Positions 21,339 through 32,094 are shown, counted from the stretch's first letter. The stretch is 64,000 nt of DNA from Nitrosomonas ureae (GCF_900206265.1 NZ_LT907782.1:1178001-1242000); one strand, 5' to 3'. Notes: generated from the sequence alone by a model not told the origin. Numbers and translations: made by a program.

Positions 21339-21483
21339 TAAGAAAAGTATGTTGAATTTATAAAATACTACACTACTACGTTACATGGGTATTACTGACT
21401 GAGCTTATAAACTATAATTTACACAGAAGCGCAATCTATTCATTTTCGATTTTCTCTAATTAAGATTTCTTTTAAGCTGGATC

Positions 21484-22878
21484 ATGCATATTCACATTGT
21501 TGGGATTTGCGGCACTTTCATGGGAGGCATTGCAGCCATTGCGAGAGAGTCCGGATACAAAGTAACAGGTTGCGATCAAGATGTTTATCCGCCGATGAGT
21601 ACACAGCTTGAATCTCAGGGAATAGAATTAATACAGGGTTATTCAATCGAGCAGATCCGGCTTCAGCCGGATATATTCGTAATTGGTAATGTGGTTACCC
21701 GCGGAAACCCGTTGATGGAAGAAATTCTCAATCGGAATTTACCTTATATTTCCGGCCCACAGTGGTTATCAGAAAATATTTTGAGGCATCGCTGGGTGCT
21801 TGCCGTTGCCGGTACGCACGGCAAAACCACGACCAGCTCGATGCTGGCCTGGATATTAGATTACGCGGGATTAAATCCAGGTTTTCTGATTGGTGGAATT
21901 CCCGAGAATTTTGGTCTATCTGCAAGAATTGGAATTATTCGATCAGAACACCCACAGGATTCTGAATCAAATTTAGCGGAAATTTCACCATTCTTCGTTA
22001 TTGAAGCCGACGAATATGACACGGCTTTCTTCGATAAACGTTCTAAATTTGTTCATTATCATCCCAGAACTGCAATATTAAATAATATTGAATATGATCA
22101 TGCAGATATCTTTCCTGATCTTTCAGCCATCAAACGTCAATTTCATCACTTTGTACGAATCATTCCCAATAACGGCTTGATCATTGCCAATGGAAAAGAT
22201 GAGAATATAAAACACGTTTTGACACAAGGCTGCTGGACTCCCCTAGAGGAATTTGGAACTGAAACTGATTGGAATGCTCAATTGCTTGCAAACAATGTAA
22301 TAGATATTTATTCTGCTCAAATCCATCAGGGCTGTTTGCATTGGGATTTATTAGGTGAGCATAATCGCATGAATGCTCTGGCAGCATTAATCGCTGCCCG
22401 ACATGCCGGAGTACCGGTCGAAACAGGAATTGCGGCATTATCAGAATTCAAGAATGTTAAACGTCGCATGGAGAAACGCGGCACTGTCAACGGCGTTACG
22501 GTTTATGATGATTTTGCACACCACCCTACTGCAATTCAAACAACACTGAATGGTTTAAGAACCCATGTTGGTCAAAAAAGAATCATTGCAGTACTCGAAC
22601 CTCGCTCCAATACAATGAAGATGGGTGTTTGGAAAGATTATCTTGCGCACAGTCTGCAAGAAGCAGATCATGTTTTTTGCTTTACGGGTGACTCACAATG
22701 GGCAAAAGCAGCTCTCAGCACGTTAAATAATCGAGTCGATTACTGCGATGATTTAAATCAGCTAATACAAAATATCGTGGCAACCACAAAACCAGAAGAT
22801 CATGTCTTGATCATGAGCAATGGCGGCTTTGGCGGCATTCATGATAAATTATTATCAGCCTTACAAGAGGATCAGTGA
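21484..22878 (+). CDS. mpl: Murein peptide ligase Mpl
   Basis: 464 residues of the Mur ligase family. Joins recycled tripeptide L-Ala-D-Glu-meso-DAP to UDP-N-acetylmuramate in cell-wall recycling. N-terminal HIHIVGICGTFMGGIAAIAR, the ATP loop GTHGKTTTSSMLAW, the EADEYDTAFFDKRSKFVHY metal/substrate region and the C-terminal FDDFAHHP-type motif (YDDFAHHPTAIQTTL) are all visible. The C in GICGT and the length fit Mpl rather than MurC. Confidence 0.95.
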   Translation: MHIHIVGICGTFMGGIAAIARESGYKVTGCDQDVYPPMSTQLESQGIELIQGYSIEQIRLQPDIFVIGNVVTRGNPLMEEILNRNLPYISGPQWLSENILRHRWVLAVAGTHGKTTTSSMLAWILDYAGLNPGFLIGGIPENFGLSARIGIIRSEHPQDSESNLAEISPFFVIEADEYDTAFFDKRSKFVHYHPRTAILNNIEYDHADIFPDLSAIKRQFHHFVRIIPNNGLIIANGKDENIKHVLTQGCWTPLEEFGTETDWNAQLLANNVIDIYSAQIHQGCLHWDLLGEHNRMNALAALIAARHAGVPVETGIAALSEFKNVKRRMEKRGTVNGVTVYDDFAHHPTAIQTTLNGLRTHVGQKRIIAVLEPRSNTMKMGVWKDYLAHSLQEADHVFCFTGDSQWAKAALSTLNNRVDYCDDLNQLIQNIVATTKPEDHVLIMSNGGFGGIHDKLLSALQEDQ

Positions 22879-22916
22879 TGCCTCTTGGTGCAAATTCCGG
22901 AACAGGCTAGCGATAG

Positions 22917-23444
22917 CTACTCGCCCTCGAATTCACATAATGCAAAGACTCTATGTCCAAGCTTTTCCAAACGAGCTCTCCCCCCCACATCCGGCAAATC
23001 AATAACGAAACAACATTCCACGACTTCCCCGCCCATATCCTCTATCAGTCCTGCAGCCGCTTCTGCAGTACCACCGGTTGCAATCAGATCATCAATCAAA
23101 AGTATCTGATCTCCCGGTTGAATTGCATCTAGGTGAATTTCAATACGGTCACTGCCATATTCTAATTGGTAGTCTCTTCCCAATGTTTCTGCAGGAAGTT
23201 TATTTTGTTTACGGATAGGCACGAAGCCTTTGCCTAATTGGTACGCAACCGGCGCACCGATGATGAATCCTCGCGACTCGATCCCAGCCACCTTATCAAT
23301 CGTAACTGCGTCGTAACGGCTTGCGATCTCTTGTATTGTGGTATACAACCCGCAAGGATCTTTTAATAGCGTTGTGATATCACGAAACATGATTCCATGC
23401 CGTGGATAATTCGGAATGGTGCGAATACGAGATTTAATTGGCAT
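22917..23444 (-). CDS. apt: Adenine phosphoribosyltransferase
   Basis: About 175 residues. Salvages adenine to AMP with PRPP. Motifs: [30 protein letters not shown], and the PRPP loop [18 protein letters not shown]. An upstream ATG in frame at 23504 would place the N-terminus inside the nirK terminator hairpin; the family start is [14 protein letters not shown] at 23444, which is preferred. Confidence 0.92.
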   Translation of the reverse strand: MPIKSRIRTIPNYPRHGIMFRDITTLLKDPCGLYTTIQEIASRYDAVTIDKVAGIESRGFIIGAPVAYQLGKGFVPIRKQNKLPAETLGRDYQLEYGSDRIEIHLDAIQPGDQILLIDDLIATGGTAEAAAGLIEDMGGEVVECCFVIDLPDVGGRARLEKLGHRVFALCEFEGE

Positions 23445-23491
23445 ATTCGTGTTTATTTGAACAAATAATAAGCAAACGATGGTTTTTAATG

Positions 23492-23529
23492 AAAAAGGCC
23501 TCAACCTGTAATAGGTTGAGGCCTTTTTT
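23492..23529 (-). terminator. Strong terminator after nirK
   Basis: Perfect 11-bp stem GGCCTCAACCT (23497-23507) / AGGTTGAGGCC (23513-23523), 5-base loop, flanked by A5 and T6. It lies between the nirK stop and apt on the minus strand and would end nirK transcription. Confidence 0.92.
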
Positions 23530-23562
23530 AGAATGATTTCAATAGCTACACTAAATCAAATC

Positions 23563-24660
23563 TTAGTGATCCATTGCAGCTTTTGCATCAAAGCTTGCCG
23601 GTGCTTTAAGTTGAGTCATCATGTTGTCATCCCATTTGCCTTCTACATTCATATGCAGTGCAGCACCCAGCAGTACAGCTTCAATCAGATTATGACTGAG
23701 GTATACATATAGGCCTGGTTGATGGAATTCATAGGCTGCAGCAACTGCGGAACCGGCTGGAACAAACCAAGTTTCTTGGCTGGTCAACGGTGTATCGCTG
23801 AATGAACCACCTACCCAGTACAGATCAGCATGACCACCAATCAAATGCGGATAGGAAGCACGGTTAGCTTGAGAGTGGATAAACAATACTTTTTCACCTA
23901 CTTTAGCTTTCAGCGCATTGTCACCGGTAATCGCACCAACCGCACCGTTGAACACTACGTGAGTTGGAATGAGACCTTTAGCTACTTCCAACATGTCTGC
24001 CATACCTTCGGCTGGTGAGCCATAGGCTTTGAAGTTGCCTTTGTCGTCTTTCGGCAGATAGAAATCCTGTTCGCCAATGTAAAAAGCTTTGTCGTATTTG
24101 TATGGTTTGCCTTTCGCATCTTTCAGGCCATCTTTTGGCAATACCATAATAGCACCGCTCATACCTGAAATGACGTGGAACGGAATCATGGTTCCACCTG
24201 GTGCGCAATGGTAAACAAATACACCCGGTTTAACAGCTTTCCAGCGTAAAACCACTTCTTCGCCTGGTTGTACCAGTGTTAAGCCAGCACCACCCAATGC
24301 ACCGGTTGCTGCATGGAAATCTACGTTATGGGCCAATGTGCTTGATTTTGGATTGGCCAAGGTCAGCTCAACATAATCGCCTTCGTGCACAATAATCAGC
24401 GGACCTGGAATGCTGCCATTAAATGTCAGACCCCAGACTTTTGCACCTGGCGCAACCTCCATCAGCTTTTCAGTGGTTTCCATGCGAACTTCAACAACTT
24501 TTGGTCCTTTAGAAACCTGATCGTGCACAGGTACATTTGGTGGGGCCACCAGTTGTTGTTTTACCCGTGGTAATTTAGAAATGTCTTGTGCTACCGCTAC
24601 TTGTGTAGCAGCAAAACAAAGCAATCCTAATCCTACTACTGCCTGAACAGCTTTAATCAT
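23563..24660 (-). CDS. nirK: Copper-containing nitrite reductase NirK
   Basis: 365 residues. Reduces nitrite to nitric oxide in the periplasm. Signal peptide [20 protein letters not shown] with cleavage near AVA-Q. Two cupredoxin domains. Type-1 copper ligands His111, Cys152, His162 and Met167; type-2 ligands His116, His151 and His323; catalytic Asp114 and His277 (IGGHADLYW). All are intact. An ATG four codons upstream (24672) is possible, but GGAGGGAG lies just before the ATG at 24660, which decides the start. It is transcribed alone, with a terminator behind it. Confidence 0.96.
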   Translation of the reverse strand: MIKAVQAVVGLGLLCFAATQVAVAQDISKLPRVKQQLVAPPNVPVHDQVSKGPKVVEVRMETTEKLMEVAPGAKVWGLTFNGSIPGPLIIVHEGDYVELTLANPKSSTLAHNVDFHAATGALGGAGLTLVQPGEEVVLRWKAVKPGVFVYHCAPGGTMIPFHVISGMSGAIMVLPKDGLKDAKGKPYKYDKAFYIGEQDFYLPKDDKGNFKAYGSPAEGMADMLEVAKGLIPTHVVFNGAVGAITGDNALKAKVGEKVLFIHSQANRASYPHLIGGHADLYWVGGSFSDTPLTSQETWFVPAGSAVAAAYEFHQPGLYVYLSHNLIEAVLLGAALHMNVEGKWDDNMMTQLKAPASFDAKAAMDH

Positions 24661-24716
24661 ATCTCCCTCCATAAATGATGAATTTTGCGCTTTTTTTATG
24701 CGCCATTCTTAATTCG

Positions 24717-24731
24717 TTGAGACAATCTCAA
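24717..24731 (-). promoter_or_regulatory. Inverted repeat upstream of nirK
   Basis: TTGAGA-CAA-TCTCAA, a perfect 6-bp inverted repeat 57 bases before the nirK start codon. It resembles an Fnr/NNR-type half-site pair but with one extra central base, so the binding protein is uncertain. Confidence 0.4.
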
Positions 24732-25407
24732 ATTGCTTCAACACCTTCCCTTTTCTAAATCTCAAGAGTAAAGGGCAGTGCCGGAACTATACACTTTCTT
24801 CGTTGCACTGTCTATTTTTGCGTAACGTAAACTACTGAAATCTTTTTGATAAAGTCACAATATGAACAGGGGATTTTCTCATTGCGTGTATGCAGAACCC
24901 TCCCTGTTAATCTGGTAATAATTTAATTTTTGTAGCGATTAGATTTTCTTGTGCACCTCTAAGCACAATAATAACGTCACCAATTTCTAATCCTGTCTCA
25001 TTGGCAACCACCAATGCTTCTTCTTTTCCTCGCAGTTACTTCACCAAGCAGGTCCGCAAACTTACATTCTCCAAAGTCCTATTGATGGCTACTGCACTTC
25101 TAGTCCTCATTATTCATTATCACTACGAGGAGTTACAAAAACAATCCTCATGATCGTTTTCCGTTTCATCGGTTACTCCATGATAGAAGCTGCATAACAA
25201 AAATTGACAGTAATGCTGCCGTCACAGCGAGCTGAAAAAACCTTACACTAACCCTATCGCGCTTGCTTGCACCGCTCCAAAACCAAATATAATACATACG
25301 TTTCATAACAATGAGAGCAACCCTAGAGGACACTCCAGAGTTGAGTGAATCACAATCTATTTAAGCCATAATGCTATAATGGCCCTGATTTAATAATTCA
25401 AAGCAAA
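24732..25407. other. Intergenic region between nirK and gshA
   Basis: 676 bases without an intact gene. It holds the nirK upstream region at its left, a decayed minus-strand coding remnant at about 24907-25095 (listed separately) and the gshA leader at its right. No tRNA or riboswitch is recognised. Confidence 0.5.
24907..25095 (-). pseudogene. Decayed C-terminal fragment of an unidentified protein
   Basis: The minus strand reads KEEALVVANETGLEIGDVII then VLRGAQENLIATKIKLLPD to a TAA at 24907-24909. Upstream the frame is broken; continuity resumes in another frame as FADLLGEVTAR, preceded by AVAINRTLENV. The composition looks like real former coding DNA and faintly like the C-terminal domain of a TrkA/ion-channel type protein, but that identity is a guess. 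No start or ribosome site remains. Confidence 0.45.
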
Positions 25408-26703
25408 ATGCCAGTACCTCATCTTTCCACAGCCCTGCGCGGCCCTATTCTTGACCTCGAAAATCGTATCATTAATGCCATGCCGACCATCGAACATTGG
25501 ATGAGAGGCAAATGGCGTGAGCATACTGTGCCATTTTACTGTTCCGTAGATTTACGTAACAGCGGTTTTAAACTCGCACCTGTTGACACCAATTTGTTTC
25601 CTGGCGGATTTAACAATCTGAATCCGGACTTCATTCCTTTATGTGTGCAAGCGATGATGAATGCGATCGAGAAAATATGCCCGGATACACATAGTGTATT
25701 GTTAATCCCGGAGAATCACACACGCAATATTTTTTATCTGCAAAACATTGCCACCTTGCAAAATATTATGCAACGGGCCGGATTGAATGTCCGTATTGGC
25801 ACCTTATTGCCGGAAGTCACTACAACTATCGATATTGATCTTCCCGATGGCCAGTCTATTCAGCTGGAGCCGATTGTGCGGAAAAATAATCAATTGGGCG
25901 TAGAAAATTTTCAACCCTGCGCGGTGTTGCTTAACAATGATCTATCCACAGGCATTCCGGAGATTTTACAAAATCTGAATCAAATTGTGATCCCTCCTCT
26001 GCATGCCGGCTGGGCAACACGTCTAAAATCTAATCATTTTGCCGCTTATGATCGCATTGCTCTGGAATTTGCGGATTTGATTGGCATTGATCCTTGGTTA
26101 ATCAATCCACGTTTTAGCTCATGCGGAGAAATTAATTTTCATGAAAAACAAGGTGAGGAATGTGTAGCAGCCGCTGTTGACCGGATCCTCTCGGTGATCA
26201 GGAAAAAGTATCAACAATATGGTGTTAAGGAAGATCCTTTTGTCATTGTCAAAGCCGATTCGGGAACTTATGGAATGGGAATCATGACAGTAAAAGACGG
26301 CACCGAAATTTATAATTTAAACCGCAAACAGCGGAATAAAATGGCCGTAGTGAAAGAAGGATTGCAAGTTTCCCATGTGCTGGTACAAGAAGGCGTTTAC
26401 ACATTCGAGACGATCAATCAAGCGGTAGCGGAACCCGTTATCTATATGATAGATCGCCACGTCGTCGGAGGGTTTTATCGCGTTCATACCGGACGCGGTA
26501 TCGACGAAAACCTTAATGCTCCCGGCATGCATTTTGTTCCCTTGGCATTTGAAACCACTTGCCTGGAGCCGAACGCCTCCCAACCCAATATTATTCCGAA
26601 TCGTTTTTATGCCTATGGCGTTGTAGCACGTTTGGCGCTATTAGCAGCCGCATTGGAATTGCAGCACACCGATACTTCGGATGCAAAATTAAGTTCCGCA
26701 TAA
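25408..26703 (+). CDS. gshA: Glutamate-cysteine ligase (proteobacterial GshA type)
   Basis: 431 residues. First step of glutathione synthesis. It matches the non-canonical GshA family of betaproteobacteria and relatives (PF08886 type): RGKWREHTVPFYCSVDLRNS, FKLAPVDTNLFPGGFNNLNP, then the ATP-grasp-like DPFVIVKADSGTYGMGIMTV and the C-terminal GGFYRVHTGRGIDENLNAPG. It is followed eight bases later by gshB, so the pathway is encoded as an operon. Confidence 0.95.
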   Translation: MPVPHLSTALRGPILDLENRIINAMPTIEHWMRGKWREHTVPFYCSVDLRNSGFKLAPVDTNLFPGGFNNLNPDFIPLCVQAMMNAIEKICPDTHSVLLIPENHTRNIFYLQNIATLQNIMQRAGLNVRIGTLLPEVTTTIDIDLPDGQSIQLEPIVRKNNQLGVENFQPCAVLLNNDLSTGIPEILQNLNQIVIPPLHAGWATRLKSNHFAAYDRIALEFADLIGIDPWLINPRFSSCGEINFHEKQGEECVAAAVDRILSVIRKKYQQYGVKEDPFVIVKADSGTYGMGIMTVKDGTEIYNLNRKQRNKMAVVKEGLQVSHVLVQEGVYTFETINQAVAEPVIYMIDRHVVGGFYRVHTGRGIDENLNAPGMHFVPLAFETTCLEPNASQPNIIPNRFYAYGVVARLALLAAALELQHTDTSDAKLSSA

Positions 26704-26711
26704 GCTCCATT

Positions 26712-27698
26712 ATGAAGCTTGCCTTTATCATTGATCCGCTGGATTCCATCAAAACGCATAAGGACACCAGCTATGCCTTGATCTGTGAGGCAATTGCGCG
26801 GAACCATCAGGTCTGGGTACTTTATCAACATGACATCGCATTGATCAACCATGTTGTCACAGGCTTTTCGCGCGCATTGTCACTTACAAATCCATCATCT
26901 GCGGATGGTTTGTGGTACAAAATCAGTGATATTTCGGCAACTCCTTTGCACGAATTTGACATTGTATTAATGCGCAAGGACCCGCCATTTGATATGGAAT
27001 ATATTTACAGCACGTACTTGCTGGAATTAGCTGAGACCCAGGGTGCCTGGGTGATCAATAACCCCAGGAGTATCCGCGATTACAACGAAAAGTTTGCTAT
27101 CACTCAATTTCCACAATTTATTACCCCTACACTAGTAACCAGCCAGGCGCACTTAATTAGAGAATTCCTAGTTATTCATCAGGATATTATATTAAAACCA
27201 CTGGATGGTATGGGTGGTGCCAACGTGTTTCGTATCCATCTTGCAGACTATAATATCAGCGTGATTCTCGAAATGCTCACTCACTATGGGACACGAACTA
27301 TCATGGTGCAGCGCTTCATTCCTGAAATCGCTCAAGGCGACAAACGTATCCTTCTGATTGCAGGCAAAGCGGTACCTTTTGCTTTAGCGCGCATTCCTAA
27401 GCTCGGTGAAACGCGCGGCAATCTTGCTGCCGGCGGTACGGGAACAACGCAGCCCCTATCTACGCGCGACAAAGACATTGCAGATTCACTAGGCCCGGAA
27501 TTGGTTAAAAATGGTTTAATGTTGGTAGGATTAGATGTAATTGGCGACTATTTAACAGAGATTAATGTCACTAGTCCTACAGGAATGCAGGAAATCACAC
27601 AGCAGACCGGCTTAAACGTTGCAGCCATGATGCTGGATGCCATTGAAGAAAACTTCAAATCAAGAAATACTGAAATAATCCCTATATCAAAATCATGA
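26712..27698 (+). CDS. gshB: Glutathione synthetase
   Basis: About 328 residues. Adds glycine to gamma-glutamylcysteine. ATP-grasp fold: MKLAFIIDPLDSIKTHKDTS start, IVLMRKDPPFDMEYIYSTYL, DIILKPLDGMGGANVFRI and GDKRILLIAGKAVPFALARI, ending with EINVTSPTGMQEI. The frame is open into gshA upstream, but the family start is the ATG at 26712. Confidence 0.96.
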   Translation: MKLAFIIDPLDSIKTHKDTSYALICEAIARNHQVWVLYQHDIALINHVVTGFSRALSLTNPSSADGLWYKISDISATPLHEFDIVLMRKDPPFDMEYIYSTYLLELAETQGAWVINNPRSIRDYNEKFAITQFPQFITPTLVTSQAHLIREFLVIHQDIILKPLDGMGGANVFRIHLADYNISVILEMLTHYGTRTIMVQRFIPEIAQGDKRILLIAGKAVPFALARIPKLGETRGNLAAGGTGTTQPLSTRDKDIADSLGPELVKNGLMLVGLDVIGDYLTEINVTSPTGMQEITQQTGLNVAAMMLDAIEENFKSRNTEIIPISKS

Positions 27699-27856
27699 TC
27701 AGTTCACTTTGTGCATAACCTTAAAGAAGGCGCTAATTATCATCACATTACCAAGGCTCCTCAATACGAAACTGCATCTTATCCAAAATGAATTGCCTCA
27801 GCTAGGCATCTGTCAGTAAAATCCAATTTCAATCCACACAAAAATACCCAATCATC

Positions 27857-28774
27857 ATGCGCGCCAGTCCAATCTTATATAAAACCGTATTGTTTGCCTG
27901 TTTGTGTTTCTTATCGCCCATTACACACGCTAATCGAGTTGCTTGCTTTACAACCAATATGGGGCAATTTTGTATTGAGCTTTTTGAAACACAGACACCG
28001 GTCACAACCGCCAACTTCATCAGCTACATTAACAGTGGTGGCTATACTGATGGAATCTTTCATCGCAGTGTCCCTGATTTTGTCATTCAAGGCGGCGGTT
28101 TTAAAATTATTCCTGGCACCACCGGAGAATCGCTCACCGCTGTTAATCCCCTTCCTCCAATTATTAATGAATTTAAAATTTCCAATACCCGTGGCACCGT
28201 CGCTATGGCAAAAATTGGCGGCAATCCCAATAGTGCAACCAACCAATGGTTTGTCAACTTAAATGACAACGCTTTGAATCTGGATAATCAGAATGGAGGA
28301 TTTACCGTGTTTGGCCGCGTTATTTTTGATGGCATGACAGTCTTTGATGCTATTGAAGAACTTCCAATAAGAAACTTTGGAGGAAGTTTTACTGACACGC
28401 CACTGAAAGACTATGATGGTTCATCATCAGTATCGCTTAATAATTTAGTCCGGATAAATAGTGTTGAACTCATTGACACAGCAAGCGTTTTCAGCCATGA
28501 AATTTTGAGTTTTGCGGTGGATATTGGAGCGGGAAATGCACTGGAGGTCAACTTACGGTTGATTCAAAATAGCCCTTCCATTGTATTTGAACTCGACCTG
28601 AACAATATCGTAGCACTGAATAGTAAACCTCTTAATATCGCCACTTTCTCGAGCATAGATGGCCAATTACACATCCCATCGGCAATGATCAATCCATCCA
28701 CCATTCTCAGAAACGTGCAAATGCAATTAACCGATGCAGAATCATTTCAATTCACATTAGTCAGTTACGAATAA
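27857..28774 (+). CDS. Secreted cyclophilin-type peptidyl-prolyl isomerase with extra C-terminal domain
   Basis: 305 residues. Signal peptide (ILYKTVLFACLCFLSPITHA). Cyclophilin core at about 27-195: MGQFCIELFETQTPVTTANF, GIFHRSVPDFVIQGGGF with the catalytic Arg, and NQWFVNLNDNALNLDNQ. About 100 C-terminal residues (VDIGAGNALEVNLRLIQN onward) are not part of cyclophilin and look like a small beta domain of unknown role. Probably acts on folding in the periplasm. Confidence 0.86.
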   Translation: MRASPILYKTVLFACLCFLSPITHANRVACFTTNMGQFCIELFETQTPVTTANFISYINSGGYTDGIFHRSVPDFVIQGGGFKIIPGTTGESLTAVNPLPPIINEFKISNTRGTVAMAKIGGNPNSATNQWFVNLNDNALNLDNQNGGFTVFGRVIFDGMTVFDAIEELPIRNFGGSFTDTPLKDYDGSSSVSLNNLVRINSVELIDTASVFSHEILSFAVDIGAGNALEVNLRLIQNSPSIVFELDLNNIVALNSKPLNIATFSSIDGQLHIPSAMINPSTILRNVQMQLTDAESFQFTLVSYE

Positions 28775-28799
28775 AATTTCGATGCGGCAAAGATACACC

Positions 28800-30623
28800 T
28801 CAATGGGGTACGCTGGAAATTATTGTTCGCTTTAATTTAAGTATTTCAGGTTGATTGAGCGTTTCTTTTTCCAATAGCTCTTGCGCAGTTTGATCCAGCA
28901 AACCACGATTGGATTGAAGTATATTGAGCGCACGTTCCAGGGCTTGATCAACCAACATACGAATTGCAACATCAATCTTACTGGCAGTTTCTTCACTGTA
29001 ATTGCGGCTTTGTGGCATAGGCACATTGGGTTGTAGAAATACTGACTGCTCCCGATCATACGCCACGTTACCCAATGCGTCGCTCATGCCATACCTCAAC
29101 ACCATGGCGCGCGCAATATCGGTGACGCGTATTAGATCGTCTGCCGCGCCGGTGGAAACTTCGTTAAATACGATCTCCTCGGCTGCACGCCCTCCCAGCA
29201 ATACCGCCATTTTATTTTGCAGTTCCGCGCGAGTCATCAAATAGCGATCTTCGGTAGGGCGTTGAATAGTGTAACCCAGTGCACCGACACCCCGCGGAAT
29301 AATGGATACTTTATGAATCTCATCGGTACCCGGTAACGCCAACGCCACCATCGTATGCCCAAGTTCATGAAATGCCACTACACGGCGTTCATCGGGGTTT
29401 AACAGGCGGTTACGTTTTTCCAATCCTGCCACGATGCGCTCAATCGCATTATTAAAATCCGCCATCGTAACCGATGGTGCGGCACGCCGGGTTGCTAACA
29501 GAGTCGCCTCGTTGATAAGGTTAGCCAGATCCGCTCCGGTAAATCCCGGTGTCAACGCTGCAACTTCCTCAATTCTAACGTCGCTGTGCAACTTTACCTT
29601 TCTTGCATGGACATTAAGAATTTGTTCCCGCCCAATTTTATCAGGACGATCCACCAACACCTGGCGATCAAACCGTCCGGCCCGCAACAGTGCCGGATCA
29701 AGAATTTCCGGTCTGTTGGTCGCTGCCAGCAGCACGATACCACTGCTGGAATCGAAACCATCCAGTTCAGCCAACAGTTGATTCAGGGTTTGCTCCTTTT
29801 CGTCATGCCCGCCACCCAATCCGTAAGCACCACGTGCGCGCCCCAGCGCATCCAGTTCATCAATAAAAATTATTGCTGGCGCCATCTGCCTTGCTTGTTC
29901 AAACAAGTCACGCACCCTGGCTGCACCCACACCGACAAACATTTCTACAAATTCCGAACCGGAAATGGAGAAAAAGGGTACTCCTGCCTCGCCCGCCACT
30001 GCGCGTGCCAACAATGTTTTCCCGGTACCTGGCGGCCCCACCAGCAAAATCCCTTTCGGTGCCCGTCCACCTAAACGACCATAATCCACCGGATTTTTCA
30101 AGAAATTGATAATTTCAACCAATTCCTCCTTGGCTTCATCGACACCCGCCACATCGTCGAAAGTAACCTTGGTTTCCTTTTCCACAAATACTTTGGCGTG
30201 GCTTTTACCAATCGACATCAACCCGCCTCCCATACTGCTTCCCATGCGGCGAATCACAAATAACCAGATTCCGACAAAAATTGCTGTCGGCACAATCCAG
30301 GACAATAAATCACGCAACCAAGTGCTTTGTACCACACCGGTATAAACCACATGATATTTATCCAGAATTTCCGCTAATTCCGGTTCCACCCGTGTCGTAA
30401 CAAAATCTTTATATCCATCCGCGTGTTTTTCTTTCAATGTTCCAAAAATCTGATTCTCGGTAATCGCAATCTCGGCTACCTGCCCCTGCTCTAGCAAATA
30501 CTGGAAACGACTATAGGGAATGGGCTCAACTTGAGTATATTGCTTATACAAATTCTGCACTAACAGCAAAGCTAATAGCGCCATGGTAATAAACCAGAAA
30601 TTAAGATGCGTTCTTCTGTCCAT
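28800..30623 (-). CDS. ftsH: ATP-dependent zinc metalloprotease FtsH
   Basis: 607 residues. Two N-terminal membrane helices (about 9-25 and 105-124) around a small periplasmic domain, then an AAA+ domain with Walker A GPPGTGKT (196-203), Walker B IIFIDE (251-256) and [23 protein letters not shown], and a peptidase domain with HELGH at 419-423. Membrane quality-control protease. It stands apart from the usual rlmE-ftsH pair, so it may be a second FtsH of the genome. Confidence 0.93.
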   Translation of the reverse strand: MDRRTHLNFWFITMALLALLLVQNLYKQYTQVEPIPYSRFQYLLEQGQVAEIAITENQIFGTLKEKHADGYKDFVTTRVEPELAEILDKYHVVYTGVVQSTWLRDLLSWIVPTAIFVGIWLFVIRRMGSSMGGGLMSIGKSHAKVFVEKETKVTFDDVAGVDEAKEELVEIINFLKNPVDYGRLGGRAPKGILLVGPPGTGKTLLARAVAGEAGVPFFSISGSEFVEMFVGVGAARVRDLFEQARQMAPAIIFIDELDALGRARGAYGLGGGHDEKEQTLNQLLAELDGFDSSSGIVLLAATNRPEILDPALLRAGRFDRQVLVDRPDKIGREQILNVHARKVKLHSDVRIEEVAALTPGFTGADLANLINEATLLATRRAAPSVTMADFNNAIERIVAGLEKRNRLLNPDERRVVAFHELGHTMVALALPGTDEIHKVSIIPRGVGALGYTIQRPTEDRYLMTRAELQNKMAVLLGGRAAEEIVFNEVSTGAADDLIRVTDIARAMVLRYGMSDALGNVAYDREQSVFLQPNVPMPQSRNYSEETASKIDVAIRMLVDQALERALNILQSNRGLLDQTAQELLEKETLNQPEILKLKRTIISSVPH

Positions 30624-30744
30624 TGATCAATTCCAAAATTGGATTAAAAAGTTTATCCATTACACCGATACAGACGACACTATAAGATAATGCAGCTCTG
30701 CATAAGTTTCAGCACCGCAACCCAATCAATTGTGACAATCAGGA

Positions 30745-32094
30745 TTAGAAACGCCAGTCTAGTTGCAGACCGCCGATATTGATTTGCTCGGAAAACTGCC
30801 CGGAAAGGAAATCTCCCGTTACGCCCCTACGACTGATTGAAGGACTATCCATAAACAGATGCGCATACGCACCATGAATGGAAATATTATTCCGCACCGC
30901 ATAAGTAAAACCAAAAGTCAGCCAATAACGATCGCTATCGGGAATTCGAGGCGATCTGTGTTGTGCATTGGGAATCGGCGTTTGATCATAAGCAAATCCT
31001 GTTCGCCATATCCATTTATGAGTTGCGGAAAAATAATTAACCCCGAAAGCATAACGCCACGTATCGTTCCATTTCAGATTTTGCACATCATCGGATTGCG
31101 ATGAGGAAAAATTCGTTCTGAGCTCCCGAACCAAACTCCAGTGCGTCCATAAAGCATCCGCAGAAACTTCCCAGCGCGGATTGAGACGGTGCGAGAAACC
31201 GAATAAGACCGAGTCCGGCAAAGTTACCGGCGTAACCGCATGCGTATCCACCAAAATATTCCCTTGCGTCAGCGCAATGGCTTTATCCGGCAGGGTGAAA
31301 TTTGCATCTCCCTTTACGTCATGGGCAATGCGGGAACGATAACTGACGCCGAATCGAGCATCAGGGGTCAGCGTGTAAAATGCGCCTAAATTGTAGCCGA
31401 AACCGACACTGTCACCCTTGAGCGAAACATGCCCGTCCGCGGCTTGCGGCGCAATTCCCTGACTTAAGCATGGCAATGCTCCCTGCAATAAAAAACATGC
31501 CGGTCCCAGATCAATTGCGTTGGTTAATTTGGATCGCAAGTACTGCACATTAAAGCCGGCGCCCAAAGAAAATTTTTCAGTCAGCTTGAACGACAGAGAC
31601 GGATTAAAATTAATCGTCAGAACTTCTGAATCAATGGCCTGGTAGCGCCCTTTCCAGTCCGAATCATAGCTATTGCGCATACCATAAGGTAGATTAAATC
31701 CAAAACCAAAAGCTACGCGGTTCGACAATTCCTGCACATAATAAAAATTCGGAATAAAAACCGATCGCCCGCTATCTCCGCCATCCCCACCCGTAAGCGG
31801 CGCGCTACCCAACCGTGAAGCACTATCATGAAAAGTTACCGACGGTACGATATAGTAACTCGCGGCCGAAATCAATTTACCGCGCACCTGGCTCATCGCA
31901 GCCGGATTAAAAAACACCATACTACCATCGCTCGTATTAGTAGGAGCACCGGAGAACGCTTGACCTAATTCTTTTACACTGTGTTCCATCACAGCAATAC
32001 CGGCACCGAATACCGGGGCAGAAGCCACGAGCAGAATAAGTCCGGCTCGATACAGAAACTTCCAATAAAATAAACTTTCTGCAATACGTCTCAT
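30745..32094 (-). CDS. FadL/TodX-type outer-membrane transport protein
   Basis: About 449 residues from MRRIAESLFYWKF at 32094; an upstream in-frame start at 32142 is less likely. Signal peptide ends near VFGAG. The family motif AGIAVMEHSVKELGQAFSGA and DGSMVFFNPAAMSQVRG is followed by a 14-stranded barrel pattern ending in aromatic WRF. Members import long-chain or aromatic hydrophobic compounds. A typical NPA motif is present. Substrate unknown. Confidence 0.9.
   Translation of the reverse strand: MRRIAESLFYWKFLYRAGLILLVASAPVFGAGIAVMEHSVKELGQAFSGAPTNTSDGSMVFFNPAAMSQVRGKLISAASYYIVPSVTFHDSASRLGSAPLTGGDGGDSGRSVFIPNFYYVQELSNRVAFGFGFNLPYGMRNSYDSDWKGRYQAIDSEVLTINFNPSLSFKLTEKFSLGAGFNVQYLRSKLTNAIDLGPACFLLQGALPCLSQGIAPQAADGHVSLKGDSVGFGYNLGAFYTLTPDARFGVSYRSRIAHDVKGDANFTLPDKAIALTQGNILVDTHAVTPVTLPDSVLFGFSHRLNPRWEVSADALWTHWSLVRELRTNFSSSQSDDVQNLKWNDTWRYAFGVNYFSATHKWIWRTGFAYDQTPIPNAQHRSPRIPDSDRYWLTFGFTYAVRNNISIHGAYAHLFMDSPSISRRGVTGDFLSGQFSEQINIGGLQLDWRF

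Noticed and set aside
23445-23504. Longer N-terminus for apt
   Set aside because: It would start inside the nirK terminator hairpin, and the family start is at 23444.
24717-24731. Consensus Fnr box before nirK
   Set aside because: The half-sites are one base too far apart for a standard Fnr site, so it is listed only as an inverted repeat.
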